A stretch of 64,000 nt of DNA from Petaurus breviceps papuanus (taxonomy: Eukaryota > Chordata > Mammalia > Diprotodontia > Petauridae). Position numbers and translations under genes: made by a program. This document shows positions 1 to 10,654 of the stretch, piece by piece (the first letter of the stretch is position 1; every line of letters begins with the position of its first letter). The DNA lies in assembly GCA_028583685.1 (NCBI GenBank), contig JAMXIF010001194.1, forward strand, positions 854,753 through 918,752. Reading direction: 5' to 3'. The notes under the pieces are model-generated. The model did no database searches, had not been told where the DNA came from, and saw only the letters and a program-made list of their open reading frames with translations.

Positions 1-286
1 TTCATCTATAATCATGTAGCTCTAAAAAATGAATTAAAGGGGTGACATCCATCCTCTGAAATCTACCAAACAATGAGTGGTGATGTGGCCCGCTATATCT
101 GGTATGTTAGACTTTATTCTTTCCCAAAACAAGAAGTGGAGAATCCTACTTGATCAAAGAAAGTACCCAATCCTTCAGGTGGTGGTGGCGGCGAGCCAGA
201 GGCCAGTTTGGGAAACTAATCTATTAATAGTAGTCATCAAATTTGATCCAGAATGGAACTAACTTAGTTCAGTGCCTTATTACCTC

Positions 287-651
287 TTTTCAAGATGTGG
301 GAAGGTTTCATAGAGTGAGTAGAGGCTAAACTGGATGATCCCTCTCCCTTCCCCACCCCCCCCAGTTCTCTCTCCAATTCAGCCCATTGACAAGAAAGTC
401 CAACTTGGAGTCACAGAATCTGGTTCAAATCTCAGCTCTGGCCCTTACCACCTATGTGACCTTAGACACATGAACTATTTCACTTCTCTGGTCTCAGTTC
501 CCTTATCTGCAGAATGAGAGGATTGGGCTAGATGACTTCTAGATTCCCTCCTATTCCTAAATTCAACTCAGTGGGCATTTATGTGCCTACTATACACTAG
601 CCGCTATAATAGGAACTGGAGACACAAAGACATAATGAAAATTTATCCCTG
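287..651 (+). repeat. Left arm of a long imperfect inverted repeat (contains a MIR-like SINE and an antisense L2 end)
   Basis: This arm matches the reverse complement of 1268-1631. The shared content runs in order: a non-SINE part (aaggtttcatagagtgag), a block from about 362, a MIR-like SINE with the gttcaaatctcagctctg box B region, and an antisense L2 3' end (ggcatttatgtgcctactat). In the best 75 bases I count about four differences; similarity drops toward the inner end. Confidence 0.8.
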
Positions 652-689
652 TCATTTTTAAGGATGGTTGCAATAGTTTTGAGGACTAT

Positions 690-1267
690 TGCAACAACTG
701 AATTCAAGCTCTTCCCTCTCCAGTTGACCATCTATACACCTCTTCCTAAAGCACAAGTCTGACTATGTCACTCCCCTACTCAAGAAATTTCAATAGCTCC
801 CTATTGCCTCTAGGAGAAAATACAAGCTCCTCAGTTGGACTTTAAACCCCCATGTGATCTGGCTGTAACCTGCCTTTCTAGTCTTATTGTACATTCCTCC
901 CCAACCCCCACCTTTACAGTCTCATTCTAGCAAAAGTGACTTACTAGCTCTTTTCTGAATTTAGCATTACATATTCCCCCTCCAGTGCCTTTGTGTTGAG
1001 CAGCTCCTATGCTTAGCATACGTTCCCCTCCCCCTCTCCCTCCCTCCTTCTCTCTCCCTCCATCCTGTAGAATTCTTAGCTTCTTTCAAGGCTCAGCTCA
1101 TGTGTTGTCTCCTACAGGAAACCTTTTCTGAACCTCTTAGTTATCAGTGCTTATTCCTTCCTCAAATGCCACATATAGATAGAACATAAATACCTACTGG
1201 TTTATATGTTCTATCTGTGTCCTGTTCTTACCCCTCCCACCAGAATGTAATAAAAGCTCCTTGAGTG
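690..1267 (+). mobile_element. L2 LINE 3' untranslated region, sense (spacer of the inverted repeat)
   Basis: The order of phrases is that of an L2 3' end: gactatgtcactcccctact, aaatacaagctcctcagt, cctttgtgttgagcag, caaggctcagctcatgtg, and a closing ctccttgagtgcagggacc with aataaatgcccattgaat, which runs into the right arm. A CT-rich run lies at about 1026-1066. Confidence 0.8.
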
Positions 1268-1631
1268 CAGGGACCATTTTTCATCATGTCTTTGCATTAT
1301 CAGTGTCTGTGACAGTGTCTGGTATATAACAGGTACATAATAAATGCCCATTGAATTGGATCATAAATTTACAAATAGAGGGAATCCAGAAGTCATCTGG
1401 ATTGGACTCAAGAGCCCTCTGATTTTTCAGATGGGGAAACTGAGACCAGAAATGGAAATCATTTGTGTGTCTGAAGTCACACAGGTAGTAATGGGCAGAG
1501 CTGAGATTTGAACTCAGATTCTGTGACTCCAATTTGGATTTTCTTGTCAATGGGCTGAACTGGAGAGAGAACTGAGGGGTCATCTAGTCCAGTCTCTACT
1601 CACTCTATGAAACCTTTCTATATCTTGACAG
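1268..1631 (-). repeat. Right arm of the long imperfect inverted repeat
   Basis: The reverse complement of this stretch aligns along its whole length with 287-651, including sequence outside the SINE core. The inner end is the sense L2 3' terminus; the outer end lies about 34 bases before a WSINE1-like insertion. Confidence 0.8.
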
Positions 1632-1664
1632 AGTGGTCATCTATCACCATCAAAAATCTCCACT

Positions 1665-1827
1665 GGGGGTGGCTAGGTGGCACAATGAATAGAGCACTGG
1701 CATGGAGTCAGGAGGACCTGAGTTCAAATCTAGCCTCAAACATTTAACACTACCCATGTGACCCTGGACAAGTCACTTAGCCCCAATTGCCCTGCCTTCC
1801 CCCCTCCAAAAAAGACCAAAAAAAAAA
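1665..1827 (+). mobile_element. WSINE1-like SINE
   Basis: A tRNA-derived head (ggctaggtggcacaatgaat), box B-like gagttcaaatc, the tail accccaattgccct-type and an A-rich end. Flanks aaaatctccact and aaaaccctccact look like an imperfect target-site duplication. Confidence 0.85.
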
Positions 1828-2044
1828 CCCTCCACTGAAGAAACATTTAAGAAATCATTCGTTATTTTTTTTATAATCAAAGTACCACACAAATATACAC
1901 CAAGTCTTCATCTTCTAATTCTGATACTTCTCAGGAGGGGAAATGAGGATTGACTGAACTGTCCTCTGTCATAGAACTTATAAACAAAAACTTAAGAATA
2001 TTTTTAAAAAGTACAGAAGATGGAACCAAGACCAGGTTCTCTCC

Positions 2045-3905
2045 CACAGAGGGTGACTATAATGATGTGCTACAGTCCCATAAAAAGAGGGTCAGGAGCG
2101 CTAATGCTTAGATTATGCTGAGGCTAGTGAGGGAAGCTAAAGACCACAAAAAGGGTGGGGGGAGGTGTTTGTTTTGATTTGTTTTGTTTTTAGCTATATC
2201 GGGAGATAAAAGGGAACCAAAGATAGGACCGTTGTTTGGGAGTGGGTGTGATAATAACAACTGACAACAAAGAGAAGGCAGGTGCACAGTTATTTTGCTT
2301 GATTCTACCAAGTAGAATGACCTTTGCACTGGAAATGACAAAACAAAAATTGTTAGCAAGGAGTTGACACCCAACATAATCAAGGGCTTAGTTGAAGAGC
2401 ACCTAATTGCTTTTGATGAATTCATGACACCTAGCTCAGGTGAACTGTGTGCTTGGGAACTGAAAGAACTGACAAGTGGGATTACTGAGCCACCATTAGG
2501 TATACGTGAAAGGTCATGGAAAACAAGTATTCCAAGACTGGATGAGGGGAAAATGTCCTCATTTTCAAAAAAAGAAAAGAAGTAGAGTCTACAAAATATA
2601 AACAAGTGCTCTTGACTTTGGCTGCTGGGAAAATCTTAGAAGAAATCGTAAGGAGGTGGTTGGTGAACATCCAGAAAGGAACGTGATGACTACTAGGAGT
2701 CTGTATGAATCTTCATCAAGAACTGGTCATGCTAGAATAACTTTATTTCCATTTTTGACAGTTTTACTAATCTCCTGGAGGAGGGGAATGTTTTAGATAA
2801 AGTTGGCATAGATTTTAGCAAAACTTTTTTTTGCAGTATTTCATGTTTTTCTTGTGGAAAAGATGGAGAAGTGTGGTCTAGACAGCAAGATGGTTAGATG
2901 GATTCAGAATTCATTAGATGGCTGCATTCTGAGTATTCATCAATGATTCAGTGTCATTGTGGCAAGAGGTCACCAGAGGAGTACCCCACCCCCCCATATC
3001 TGTGCTTGAACCCGTGCTATTTAATATTTTTATCAATGACATGAATAAAGACGTAGATGGCATCAAATTTTCATACGATGCTAAGCTTAGATTTAACACA
3101 TTGAATATCAGAGTTGGGATCCAAGAAGAATTTGATAAGCTAGAGCATTGGGCTGAATCTAATAAGATGAAATTCAGTATGATAAATATAAATTCTTACA
3201 CTTGGATTTACAAAATCAGCTTTAGAGTACAAGGAGGAGTAGAAGGCATGGTTAAAAAGCAGCTTTATCTGAGAAAAAAAGATTTGGGGTCTTAGTAAAC
3301 TTCGAGCTCAATATGTCAGTGTAAAGCAGCAGCCAAAAAAGCTAGTGATACTGGGTTGCTATATCAAGAGAAGTGTAGCTTCTGGGACTACAGAGAAGAT
3401 AGTCCCTGTGTATTCTGCCATTGTCCCACCTCATCTGGAATATTATGACCTGTTCTGGGCATTGTAATTTAAGAAGAATATTAATAAGCTGGCAAGTGTC
3501 CAGAGGAGGGCAACCAGGGTGATTAAAAAAAAAAAAACCTCGAGAGAACAGGAGCTATTTATCCTGGAGTAGAGATTTGGGGAAAGACCTAGTGGCTTTC
3601 TTCAAGTATTTGAAGGCTGTCCTGTGAAGGAAGGAATAGACTTATTCTACTTGGCCCCAGAGGACAAAACTAGGAGTATTTACAAAGAAGCCACTTTAGG
3701 TTTGAGGTTAAGAAAACTTCTTAATAGTCAGAGCTGTCCACAAGTGGAATGGACTGCCAGGAGTGGTGGGCTCCCTCTCTGTGGAGAACTTCCGGCACTG
3801 GATGGATGACTGCTAGTTGGGTATCAATGTTGTGGAGATTCTTTTGGTGTGGCTTAGACTAAATGACCGCTCTGGTCCCTTTTTGCTCTCAAACCTCAGC
3901 AATTC
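2045..3905 (+). mobile_element. Decayed L3/CR1 LINE (reverse transcriptase region to near the 3' end)
   Basis: About 1.9 kb in the sense direction. Readable reverse-transcriptase pieces include VLFNIFINDM, EEFDKLEHWAESNKMKF, KKDLGS and, further on, VYSAIVPPHLEYY, SVQRRATRV and LFYLAPEDKTRS. These are in the order expected of CR1-clade RT (VLGPVLFNIFIND...DLDRLEEWA...EKDLGVLV...PHLEY...VQRRATK). The FADD catalytic box is degraded to FSYDAK, and stops and frame changes are spread along it, so it is dead. It is the longest CR1-clade copy in sense orientation in the window. Confidence 0.8.
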
Positions 3906-4440
3906 CTTTTATTGCTCCCCATTTCATCTCCTCTCCCTACATTAGCCTGTTTTCTCCACTGCTCTACTTTCTGCTTACCCATCAAATACAGTTTTCTAGC
4001 ATCTTCTTTTGACTTAGCCTTGATTTTCTCATTCTAGAGCCAGGCATCAATGATGAACTCACAAGGGTTCCTTTAGGGGCTTAGCAGTGTAGTGTCTTGG
4101 ACTTGCTTGCTAAAACCCATTTCCCTCCCATTTCTCCATTGAGATTGTATATCCTTAGCCCATACCATGTCTTACTGGCTGTGAAGTTTTGTATTTATGA
4201 ATGAAGGGGGAGTTAAGGGATGAGAGGCACAATGACCAAGGGATCCTGAGGAAATGGTCTTTGCCTGGCACCAAGGGAGTTGTGGATTTTTTTTAATCCC
4301 TAGAGCTAATCCTGGTTTAGTGGATTTTTTGCCCACTTTTTAATATTTCATGCTGTTTGACACCCTTTCAGGTTGTTCATTTAGAATTACAGAATGTTAG
4401 AGCTGAGACCAGTTAATGTGGTACAGTGGGAAGAGTAAAT
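3906..4440. other. Intron sequence with no recognised feature
   Basis: Mixed-composition DNA between the L3/CR1 body and a second CR1 tail. No repeat family, exon-like frame or RNA structure is apparent. Confidence 0.5.
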
Positions 4441-4464
4441 GAAATGCTTTCTTAAGAGAAAGAG

Positions 4465-4597
4465 AGTAGTCCTCTATCACTGGAATTCTTCAAACAGAGG
4501 CTAGATGGCCACCTGGGGTGTTATAGTAGAGATTCTTGTTCAGGTGTTGTTTGACTAGATGACCTCAGGGGTCCCTTCAAACTCTGAGGTTCTTAGG
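4465..4597 (+). mobile_element. L3/CR1 3' tail fragment
   Basis: The phrases cttcaaacagaggctagatgg, gagattcttgttcagg and gactagatgacctcagggg then tcttaggct follow the CR1/L3 3' terminus. It may be the displaced end of the element at 2045-3905. Confidence 0.7.
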
Positions 4598-4654
4598 CTA
4601 TACACAACATAACAGTTTTCTCAGTGCTGAGCTCGGGGGAAGTGGCAAAATTAG

Positions 4655-4932
4655 AGGGTAGTTCAGTGGTATAGTGGATACAGCACTGGTTTGGGAGTCA
4701 GGAAGACCTGATCTTGGATCAGACACTTGTTAGCTGTGCGCCTCTGGGCATGTCACCTAACCAGTCTTGGCCTCAGCTTCCTCATTTACAACATGGGACT
4801 TTTCTCATCTATAATATCTCTTAGCCTCATTTTCATTTATGTAAATATATTGTTGGCACCAACCCACAGGGCTGTTGTGAGGATCAAATGAGATGATCTA
4901 AAGAGCTTTGCAAACTTTAAAGTATTATATAT
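4655..4932 (+). mobile_element. MIR/Ther1 SINE
   Basis: Full-length-like: tRNA head (gtatagtggatacagcactgg), core (gcctctgggcatgtcacc), cctcagcttcctcattt, then ggctgttgtgaggatcaaatg and the gagctttgcaaacttta tail shared with L2. Confidence 0.8.
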
Positions 4933-4987
4933 TTTCCAGCCAAGATGGTTTCCTGAATAGACGCAGACAACCCAAATCTCCTATCTA

Positions 4988-5046
4988 TGTGTATATATAT
5001 ATATATGTATGTATGTATATAAGCATATATACACATACATACATAT
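4988..5046. repeat. TA/TATG simple repeat
   Basis: Alternating tatatata, gtatgtatgtat and acatacatacat; the tract is partly self-complementary. Confidence 0.9.
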
Positions 5047-5401
5047 TCTGCCAGAGTAAATAATGATCAAGAAGCCCATTGAGAAGCTTGAGACACATGT
5101 AGTCTGTGTGCAGAGGCATCAAGAGCACAAGGTTTCCCCAAGAAAGCTCCAGGGGGAGGGGGGTCAGAAATTCAGAGTGGTGGGCACAGAAGCCACCGGG
5201 AATGTCCTGTTCCAAGGCAGCATAGCACCGCACAGGTTGGGACAGCCCAGGCATCAAGGGGCTTTGGCATCTCTAGCACTGTCCTGGGAGCCTATAAAAG
5301 CCCTTGATTCATAATTGACTACCAACTGCACTTTCGTCAATTTAGTCAATTCAGTAAACATTAATTAAGCACATATTTATGGGACTTTCAAATAATGAGG
5401 T

Positions 5402-5570
5402 GGGACAGCTAGGTGGCACAGTGAATAGAGCACTGGCCCTGGAGTCAGAAGGACCTGACTTCAAATATGACCTCAGACACTTAACCAAAAAAACTAGCTG
5501 TATGACCTTGAAAAAGTCACTTAACCCTAATTGCCCTGCCTTCCTCCTCCAAAAAAGGCAATAAATAAAT
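5402..5570 (+). mobile_element. WSINE1-like SINE with 12-bp target-site duplication
   Basis: A complete copy. The 12-base aaataatgaggt stands at 5390-5401 and again at 5571-5582. It sits in an antisense L2 whose halves read across the insertion (acatatttatgggactttc | ttaaaatttaaacc). Confidence 0.92.
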
Positions 5571-5769
5571 AAATAATGAGGTTAAAATTTAAACCAGCCT
5601 CTCCCTCAAGGAGCTTATATTCCAGTGTGGGAGAGGGAGATACAATATGTACCCAAATGAGCAAATACAGAGTAACTAGGAGGAAGAAAAGGACTTAAAA
5701 GACATGTCACTGGAGCAGAACCTTGAAAGAAGCTAGATTCTACAAGGTTCAGTGTAAAGGGAGAACCTT

Positions 5770-5896
5770 GGGTGACTAGGTGGTGCAGTGAATAGAGCAC
5801 TGGCCCTGGAATCAGGAGGACCTGAGTTCAAAAACTAGCTGTGTGACCTTGGGCAAGTCACTTAACACCAATTGCCCTCCCCCCCCCAAAAAAAGA
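5770..5896 (+). mobile_element. WSINE1-like SINE, internally shortened, with 14-bp target-site duplication
   Basis: aaagggagaacctt occurs at 5756-5769 and, unchanged, at 5897-5910. The element lacks part of the middle after gagttcaaa, jumping to aactagctgtgtgacc. The perfect duplication suggests a young insertion. Confidence 0.92.
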
Positions 5897-5939
5897 AAAG
5901 GGAGAACCTTTCATGGGGGACAACCTGTACAATCCAATC

Positions 5940-7400
5940 AAGCAGTCAGCAGTCACTTATATATCACCTACTGTGTGCCAGGCACTGTACAAGGAGCTGG
6001 GATGCCCATAACAAGTAGTAAAATACCCTTTGCTTCAGGTATCTCTGAGGAGAGTCAGTACTGTCCTCATGAAGAGATGGATGGTGCTTCAATTGAGCAT
6101 TCAAGGTAGCTGTAAATTCTAAATGAAAGAGATGAGGAGGGAGTGTATTCTAGGCATGAGGGACAGCTTTTGCAGAGTGTCTTGTATAGGTAGAAGAGGT
6201 TGATTGGAACAGAATATATGGGAAGAAGTAATGTGAAATAGGAGACAGCTACATGAGCAGTGGGTCTGGAGTCAGGAAGCTGAAATACGGCCTCAGACAC
6301 TCACTCACCAGCTCTGTGAGCTTGGGCAAGTCACCTAACTTCTGTTTGCCTTGATTCATGGGAGGAGGAAATGGCAAATGATTGCAGTCAGTATATTTAC
6401 CAAGAAAACCCCATATTGGAGTCATAGAGATTCAGACACAACTGAACAACAATATGAAATAAATCCAGAAAGGTGGACTGGAGTCAGAATGTGAAGGCCT
6501 TTAAAACAAAGCATTTGTATTTTATCCTGGTAGTAATTGTGAGCTCCTCCTTCTTTGGCAGTGGAGTTACATAGTCAGACCTATACGTAAGTAAGGTTAT
6601 TTTGACAGCTATGTGGAGGATGGATTGGAATGGTAAAAGGCTTGAACAGGGAGACCTATTTGGAGGTTTAGAATAATCCAAGAGAGAGGCCAGTAGGACT
6701 TGAACTGGGTTGTTGACCATGTGAGTAAAGAAAAGATGATGGATGTCAGAAATGTCAAAAATCTGTAGGATTTAACAAGTAATTGAATATAATGAGTTAA
6801 GGGAAATGTGAAGAACTGAGAATGGTTCTAAAGTTGTGATTTGAGTGCCAAGTCCCCTCAATAGAAATAGGGAATTGGGGGAAGGGGAAGGGGAAAAGAT
6901 TATAAACTTGTTTTGGACATGCTGAGTATGAGATTCTTATGAGACATCCAAGTAGAAATGTTTAACCAAAAATTGGAAATTTGGGACTGGAATTCAGTAG
7001 AGAGGCAGGCTAGATAGGTGGATCTGGGAGTCATCTGCATTGAGGTAATAATTGAGCCCATGGGATCTGATGAGATCACTAGGAGAGGGAAGAGAGAAAA
7101 AAAGAGTCCAGGACAAAGCCCTGGGTAAACACCCTCCCTTAGGGGGCAAGACATGAGAAACTGACAGGATTCAGTTAAACAAAAGATGAGAAGGAGAGAG
7201 TAGTAGAAGTAATAGAAGGAGGTGGTCTGAGAAAAATGATCATAGGGAACATTGGAGAGAGCAATTTTAGTCAACTAATGAGGTCAAAAACTATTGCAGA
7301 AGGCTGAGAAGTGAGGGAGAGATGATGAAGTGGGGGCAATCAGTGTAGATAGATTATAATAGGCTTTTGTCCATAAAGAAAAGAGAGATGGAGGATGAGA
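5940..7400 (-). mobile_element. Antisense L2 LINE with readable reverse transcriptase segments
   Basis: On the minus strand, about 7274-6900 reads SQISNFWLNISTWMSHKNL (L2-type SQISNCLLDISTWMS...) and about 6720-6484 reads LASLLDYSKP, PFQSILHIAVK and YRSDYVTPLPK (L2-type ASLLDYCNSLL...LQSILHTAARVI...KSDHVTPLL). The 3' end lies near 5940 (tatatcacctactgtgtgcc, antisense). Similar antisense L2-like sequence continues, more weakly, to about 9300. It is broken in several places and split by a MAR1-like SINE. Confidence 0.82.
6243..6452 (+). mobile_element. MAR1-like SINE
   Basis: tRNA-like head, then the MAR1 body: ggaggaaatggcaaatgatt, ccaagaaaaccccatattgg, gattcagacacaactgaac. It interrupts the antisense L2. 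Confidence 0.82.
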
Positions 7401-7955
7401 GCCTAAAGTGATACCAGGGTCAAAGTGTGCATGTGTGTGTGTGTGTATGTGTGTGTGTGTGGTGTCTTTTTTTTTTTTTTAGTTTAAGAAACCTGCCACT
7501 GGTTTGGATGAAGGCAGGGCTTGAGAAGACTCTCCCAAGTTGTTTTGTGGTAGAGGGCAACAGAGAAAGAGTCAGTAAGCAGGAAGATAATGAATGGGGG
7601 TGGGAGGAATGTTAATAATGGAAGAGGAAAGCTACCAGAGGATTTGAAATGAAGGGTACAATTAGAAGAGTTGGCCCTGTCACAGATAAAGATCCCATCT
7701 GTGCCAGAGACAGAACAAAGGAGGAGTGAATGGAGGGTGACATCAAGGGGCTTTGAGGTATAGAATAGGAGGGAAGGAAGAACTCAAAACAGAGAACCTG
7801 TTTGCTCATAAAGAAGGTGGTTATGTTCTCCTGTGAGCACAATGTAGGAAGCTTACAGAGAAAAAAGGTCTGAAATGTCTGCTGTGTAGAGTGCAATAAA
7901 GTATCCATCAGAGAAGAAGAGAAGGATTGCCATGTAAAAGTGAGGCCCAGCATGA
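7401..7955 (-). mobile_element. Probable continuation of the antisense L2 body
   Basis: Purine-rich sequence with phrases resembling antisense L2 ORF (ttgagaagactctccc, gaggagtgaatggagggtga). It contains a GT run at about 7421-7461 followed by a T run. Assignment is weak because nothing translates convincingly. Confidence 0.4.
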
Positions 7956-7959
7956 GGTT

Positions 7960-8216
7960 TTTGTTGTTGAGTAGTTTTTCAGTCGTGTCAGATTCTTCAT
8001 AACCCCATTTGGCGTTTTCTTGGCAGAAAAACTGGGTTTTTTTCCTCCAGCTCTTTCTAACTCTCCATTTCTTTCTCCAGCACATTGTATAGATGAAGAA
8101 ACTGTGACTTGTCTAGGGTCACACAGCTAGTAAGTGTTTGATTTGAACTCATGAGGATGAGTCTTCCTGATTCCAAGCCCAGTGCTCTATCTACTGTGCC
8201 ACCTAGATGCCCCCAA
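7960..8216 (-). mobile_element. MAR1-like SINE, antisense
   Basis: Begins ttgttgttgagtagtttttc (antisense of the gaacaacaa end) and ends ctctatctactgtgccacct (antisense head). The body has gcgttttcttggcagaaaa. Confidence 0.87.
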
Positions 8217-8530
8217 CCTGAGTTTAGAGGAAGAATCAATTTGTAGTAGACGCAGTCAGCCTGTGGTATGAGTGCCTTAGCAGTATTTACAGAATGAAAT
8301 TTACATGCTGCTGAGAGGCTGTTTAGGATTATACCTAGGGTTGGGATTTGGCAAGGCAAGGGAGAGAAATAGAACAAGGAGGCAAGGCAGTCATCAGTGG
8401 TAAATGGCTAAAGACAGGAGATGGACCTGGAATTTCATTGTTGTTGGGGACTCTCAAATGAAAAAATTCCTACGATCAATACAGGTTATCACATGCCCTG
8501 CAGTTTATAGTCTTAGATTATAGCCTAAGA

Positions 8531-8637
8531 TACTGAGAGGTCAAGTGATATCCAGCCAGTGTTTGTCAAGAGGCAAGATTTAAATACAAATCTTCCTGAT
8601 TCCAAGGCCAGCTCTCTATCCGCTTCAACATGCCAGT
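8531..8637 (-). mobile_element. MIR fragment, antisense
   Basis: gaggtcaagtgatatccag, aaatcttcctgattccaagg and gctctctatccgcttcaac are antisense MIR core and head. Confidence 0.65.
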
Positions 8638-8771
8638 GTATTATAAAAGTGACAACTTTGGGGTCCAGACTACAAATGGAAAAAAGTGAACCCAGATCAG
8701 AGGAGATGGAGTGGGAGAATATGTAATACATACATATATACATGTGTGTACATACATGTGTGTTTATTTAT

Positions 8772-9113
8772 TGCCTTTGAACTGTCCCCCATACCTGGAA
8801 TGTGCCCCTTCTTTCCTTCCCCCTTATAGAATCCCTCTCTTCCTTTAAGATATATCCGAGGTGCTGTCTTCTGAATAAATTATTTTTTGATCCCCCTGCC
8901 CTAATTGCTAGTATCCTTCCTCCCCAACTACTTTGTATTCAACCACTTTGTATATTAATATTAATTTACTTTTTTATGTGTGTATATATATACACTCCTG
9001 TCCTCTATTAAAACATAAGTTTATTGTGAATAGAGGTTGTTTTATTCTTTGAATTTGTATCTCCTGTGCCTCAAATACAGTAGGCTCTTAATAAATACTT
9101 GTTGATTGACTCA
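8772..9113 (+). mobile_element. L2 LINE 3' end, sense
   Basis: ccatacctggaatgtgcccc, ccctctcttcctttaaga, tactttgtattcaaccac and the terminal taggctcttaataaatactt with gttgattgactca. Confidence 0.85.
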
Positions 9114-9439
9114 TTGTGGAGTGAGTAGAGAGCATAGGGAGGATGTGGAATAGGTTTAAGAAAAGTGAGAAAGAGTAGTGGAAGTTTAGGAGATTATGCT
9201 TAGAGGAAGGAATTTCAGACCTTCATAAGAGAGGCAGAGACACAAGTTGAAAAGGTACCAAAGTAAGCAGCTGCCCTGTCTCCTCCCATTTACATGCTAC
9301 TGAGCACTGAACAGAAATTGCACACTGAGGTTGACTGAATCTACTGGAAATTGATGGTACCTATTTTCATCATGTTACCTAGGACCTCACTGACACAGTG
9401 ATCCTCTTTTTCTACTCTTACTGACTTTCAGTTGCACTC

Positions 9440-9640
9440 CCCACAGTGGATGTTTCAGATTTTTCTCTTTTCTCCTCAAGCCTCATACCCCAGGCTCAGA
9501 AGAGGACCTTACTACTTCTGCTAAGAAAACAGAGGCTCTCTGTTGTGAGCTCCCTCTCCTCCCCTATCCACTACCTCAAAACCTCTAGATGTCCTCCCTC
9601 ATTCTCTCCTCCTTTGCTTTATCTGATCAAAAATATGATG
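9440..9640 (+). mobile_element. Possible L2/CR1-clade ORF fragment
   Basis: gctcagaagaggaccttact, ctgctaagaaaacagaggc, gttgtgagctccctctcc resemble a sense CR1-clade LINE coding region, but the similarity is from memory only. A short GT run lies at 9722-9743. Confidence 0.4.
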
Positions 9641-10454
9641 ATCCTGTGGATGAATGAGATCTAGGTAAAGTGCAAACCACAGAAGCAAAGGGACAAATGA
9701 ACTGAAAAGCCAGAGATGGCTCTGTGTTTGTGTGTGTGTGTGTAAATTTCCAAGTGAGAAGGTGATTGGGATTGAGGTGGAGAAGAAGCCTGTGAACCAG
9801 ATGGTGTGAAACATGAATGAGTGGTAGCCATAGAAGAAAGATCAAGAAGTGGGAGTAAAACATATGTGGGTTCTCCTCAGTCTGGACACCCCCTACTGAA
9901 GAGGGTAACCAGGGTTGTCATGAGAGACCCAGACTCTCTGTTCTTGGTCTCCATTTATGTATGTGTGAATATTCATCTGAGTATGTACATATAGAGTATA
10001 ATATGGTTGTGACCCTGAATGGCAGAGCGATGTTTATAGCCCAGTGTATCTGAAATGGTTTCTTCCAGCATTCATATTGTTTTATTACCAGTTAAATGTT
10101 CTTTAAGCTACCTGTGAATGAAGCTACTGTGACATTTAGCAGCTGATGTGATTAAAGGCAGATGTGTCCCATGCCTGCATATGGAGAAGATTCAAGAGGC
10201 TGATTTTAGAAGTAGGAGTCTGAGGCAAACTAGATGGCATGGCCTTCACAAGATAGTACCACATCAGCTGGAGATATGCTTACAGTACAACTCCATGAAC
10301 ATCTCAGGACTGAGGCTCAGCTTGGTGATAAAGGACTTTCCTTTGGAGCTCTGCTCCGTGGCCATGTATAATTCACTCAGCTTCTCTGTTCATCACTTCC
10401 CCCGTGGAACTGAGTAGTGTATAGTGCATTTATTGTTTCTATTCCTTTCCTCAC

Positions 10455-10600
10455 TACATCTAGGTCAAATGAGGAAGCTGGAGTCCCAGGGTCTTAGGTA
10501 ATTTGCCCATGAGGGCAAGTGTCTGAGATGGGATTTGAATCCAGCTCTCTTGGTTCCAACTCTGGTGTTCTATCCACCAAAATAGTTATGCTGTCCATCT
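10455..10600 (-). mobile_element. MIR fragment, antisense
   Basis: aaatgaggaagctggagtcc, ggtaatttgcccatgagg, gggatttgaatccagctctc and ggtgttctatccacc. Confidence 0.7.
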
Positions 10601-10654
10601 ACCTATTTACTAAGATAAATCCAGATTATCATAAGATAAGAGTGAGATAAGAAG

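Larger units (their letters stand above)
5335..5935 (-). mobile_element. Antisense L2 fragment, interrupted by two SINEs
   Basis: attaattaagcacatatttat, then ccctcaaggagcttatattcc and tggagcagaaccttgaaag are the reverse complement of the L2 3' end. Interruptions at 5402-5570 and 5770-5896 are sense WSINE1-like SINEs. Confidence 0.75.

Noticed and set aside
7612-8085. A 157-codon minus-strand frame
   Set aside because: It runs through L2-like and MAR1-like repeat sequence; a chance frame.
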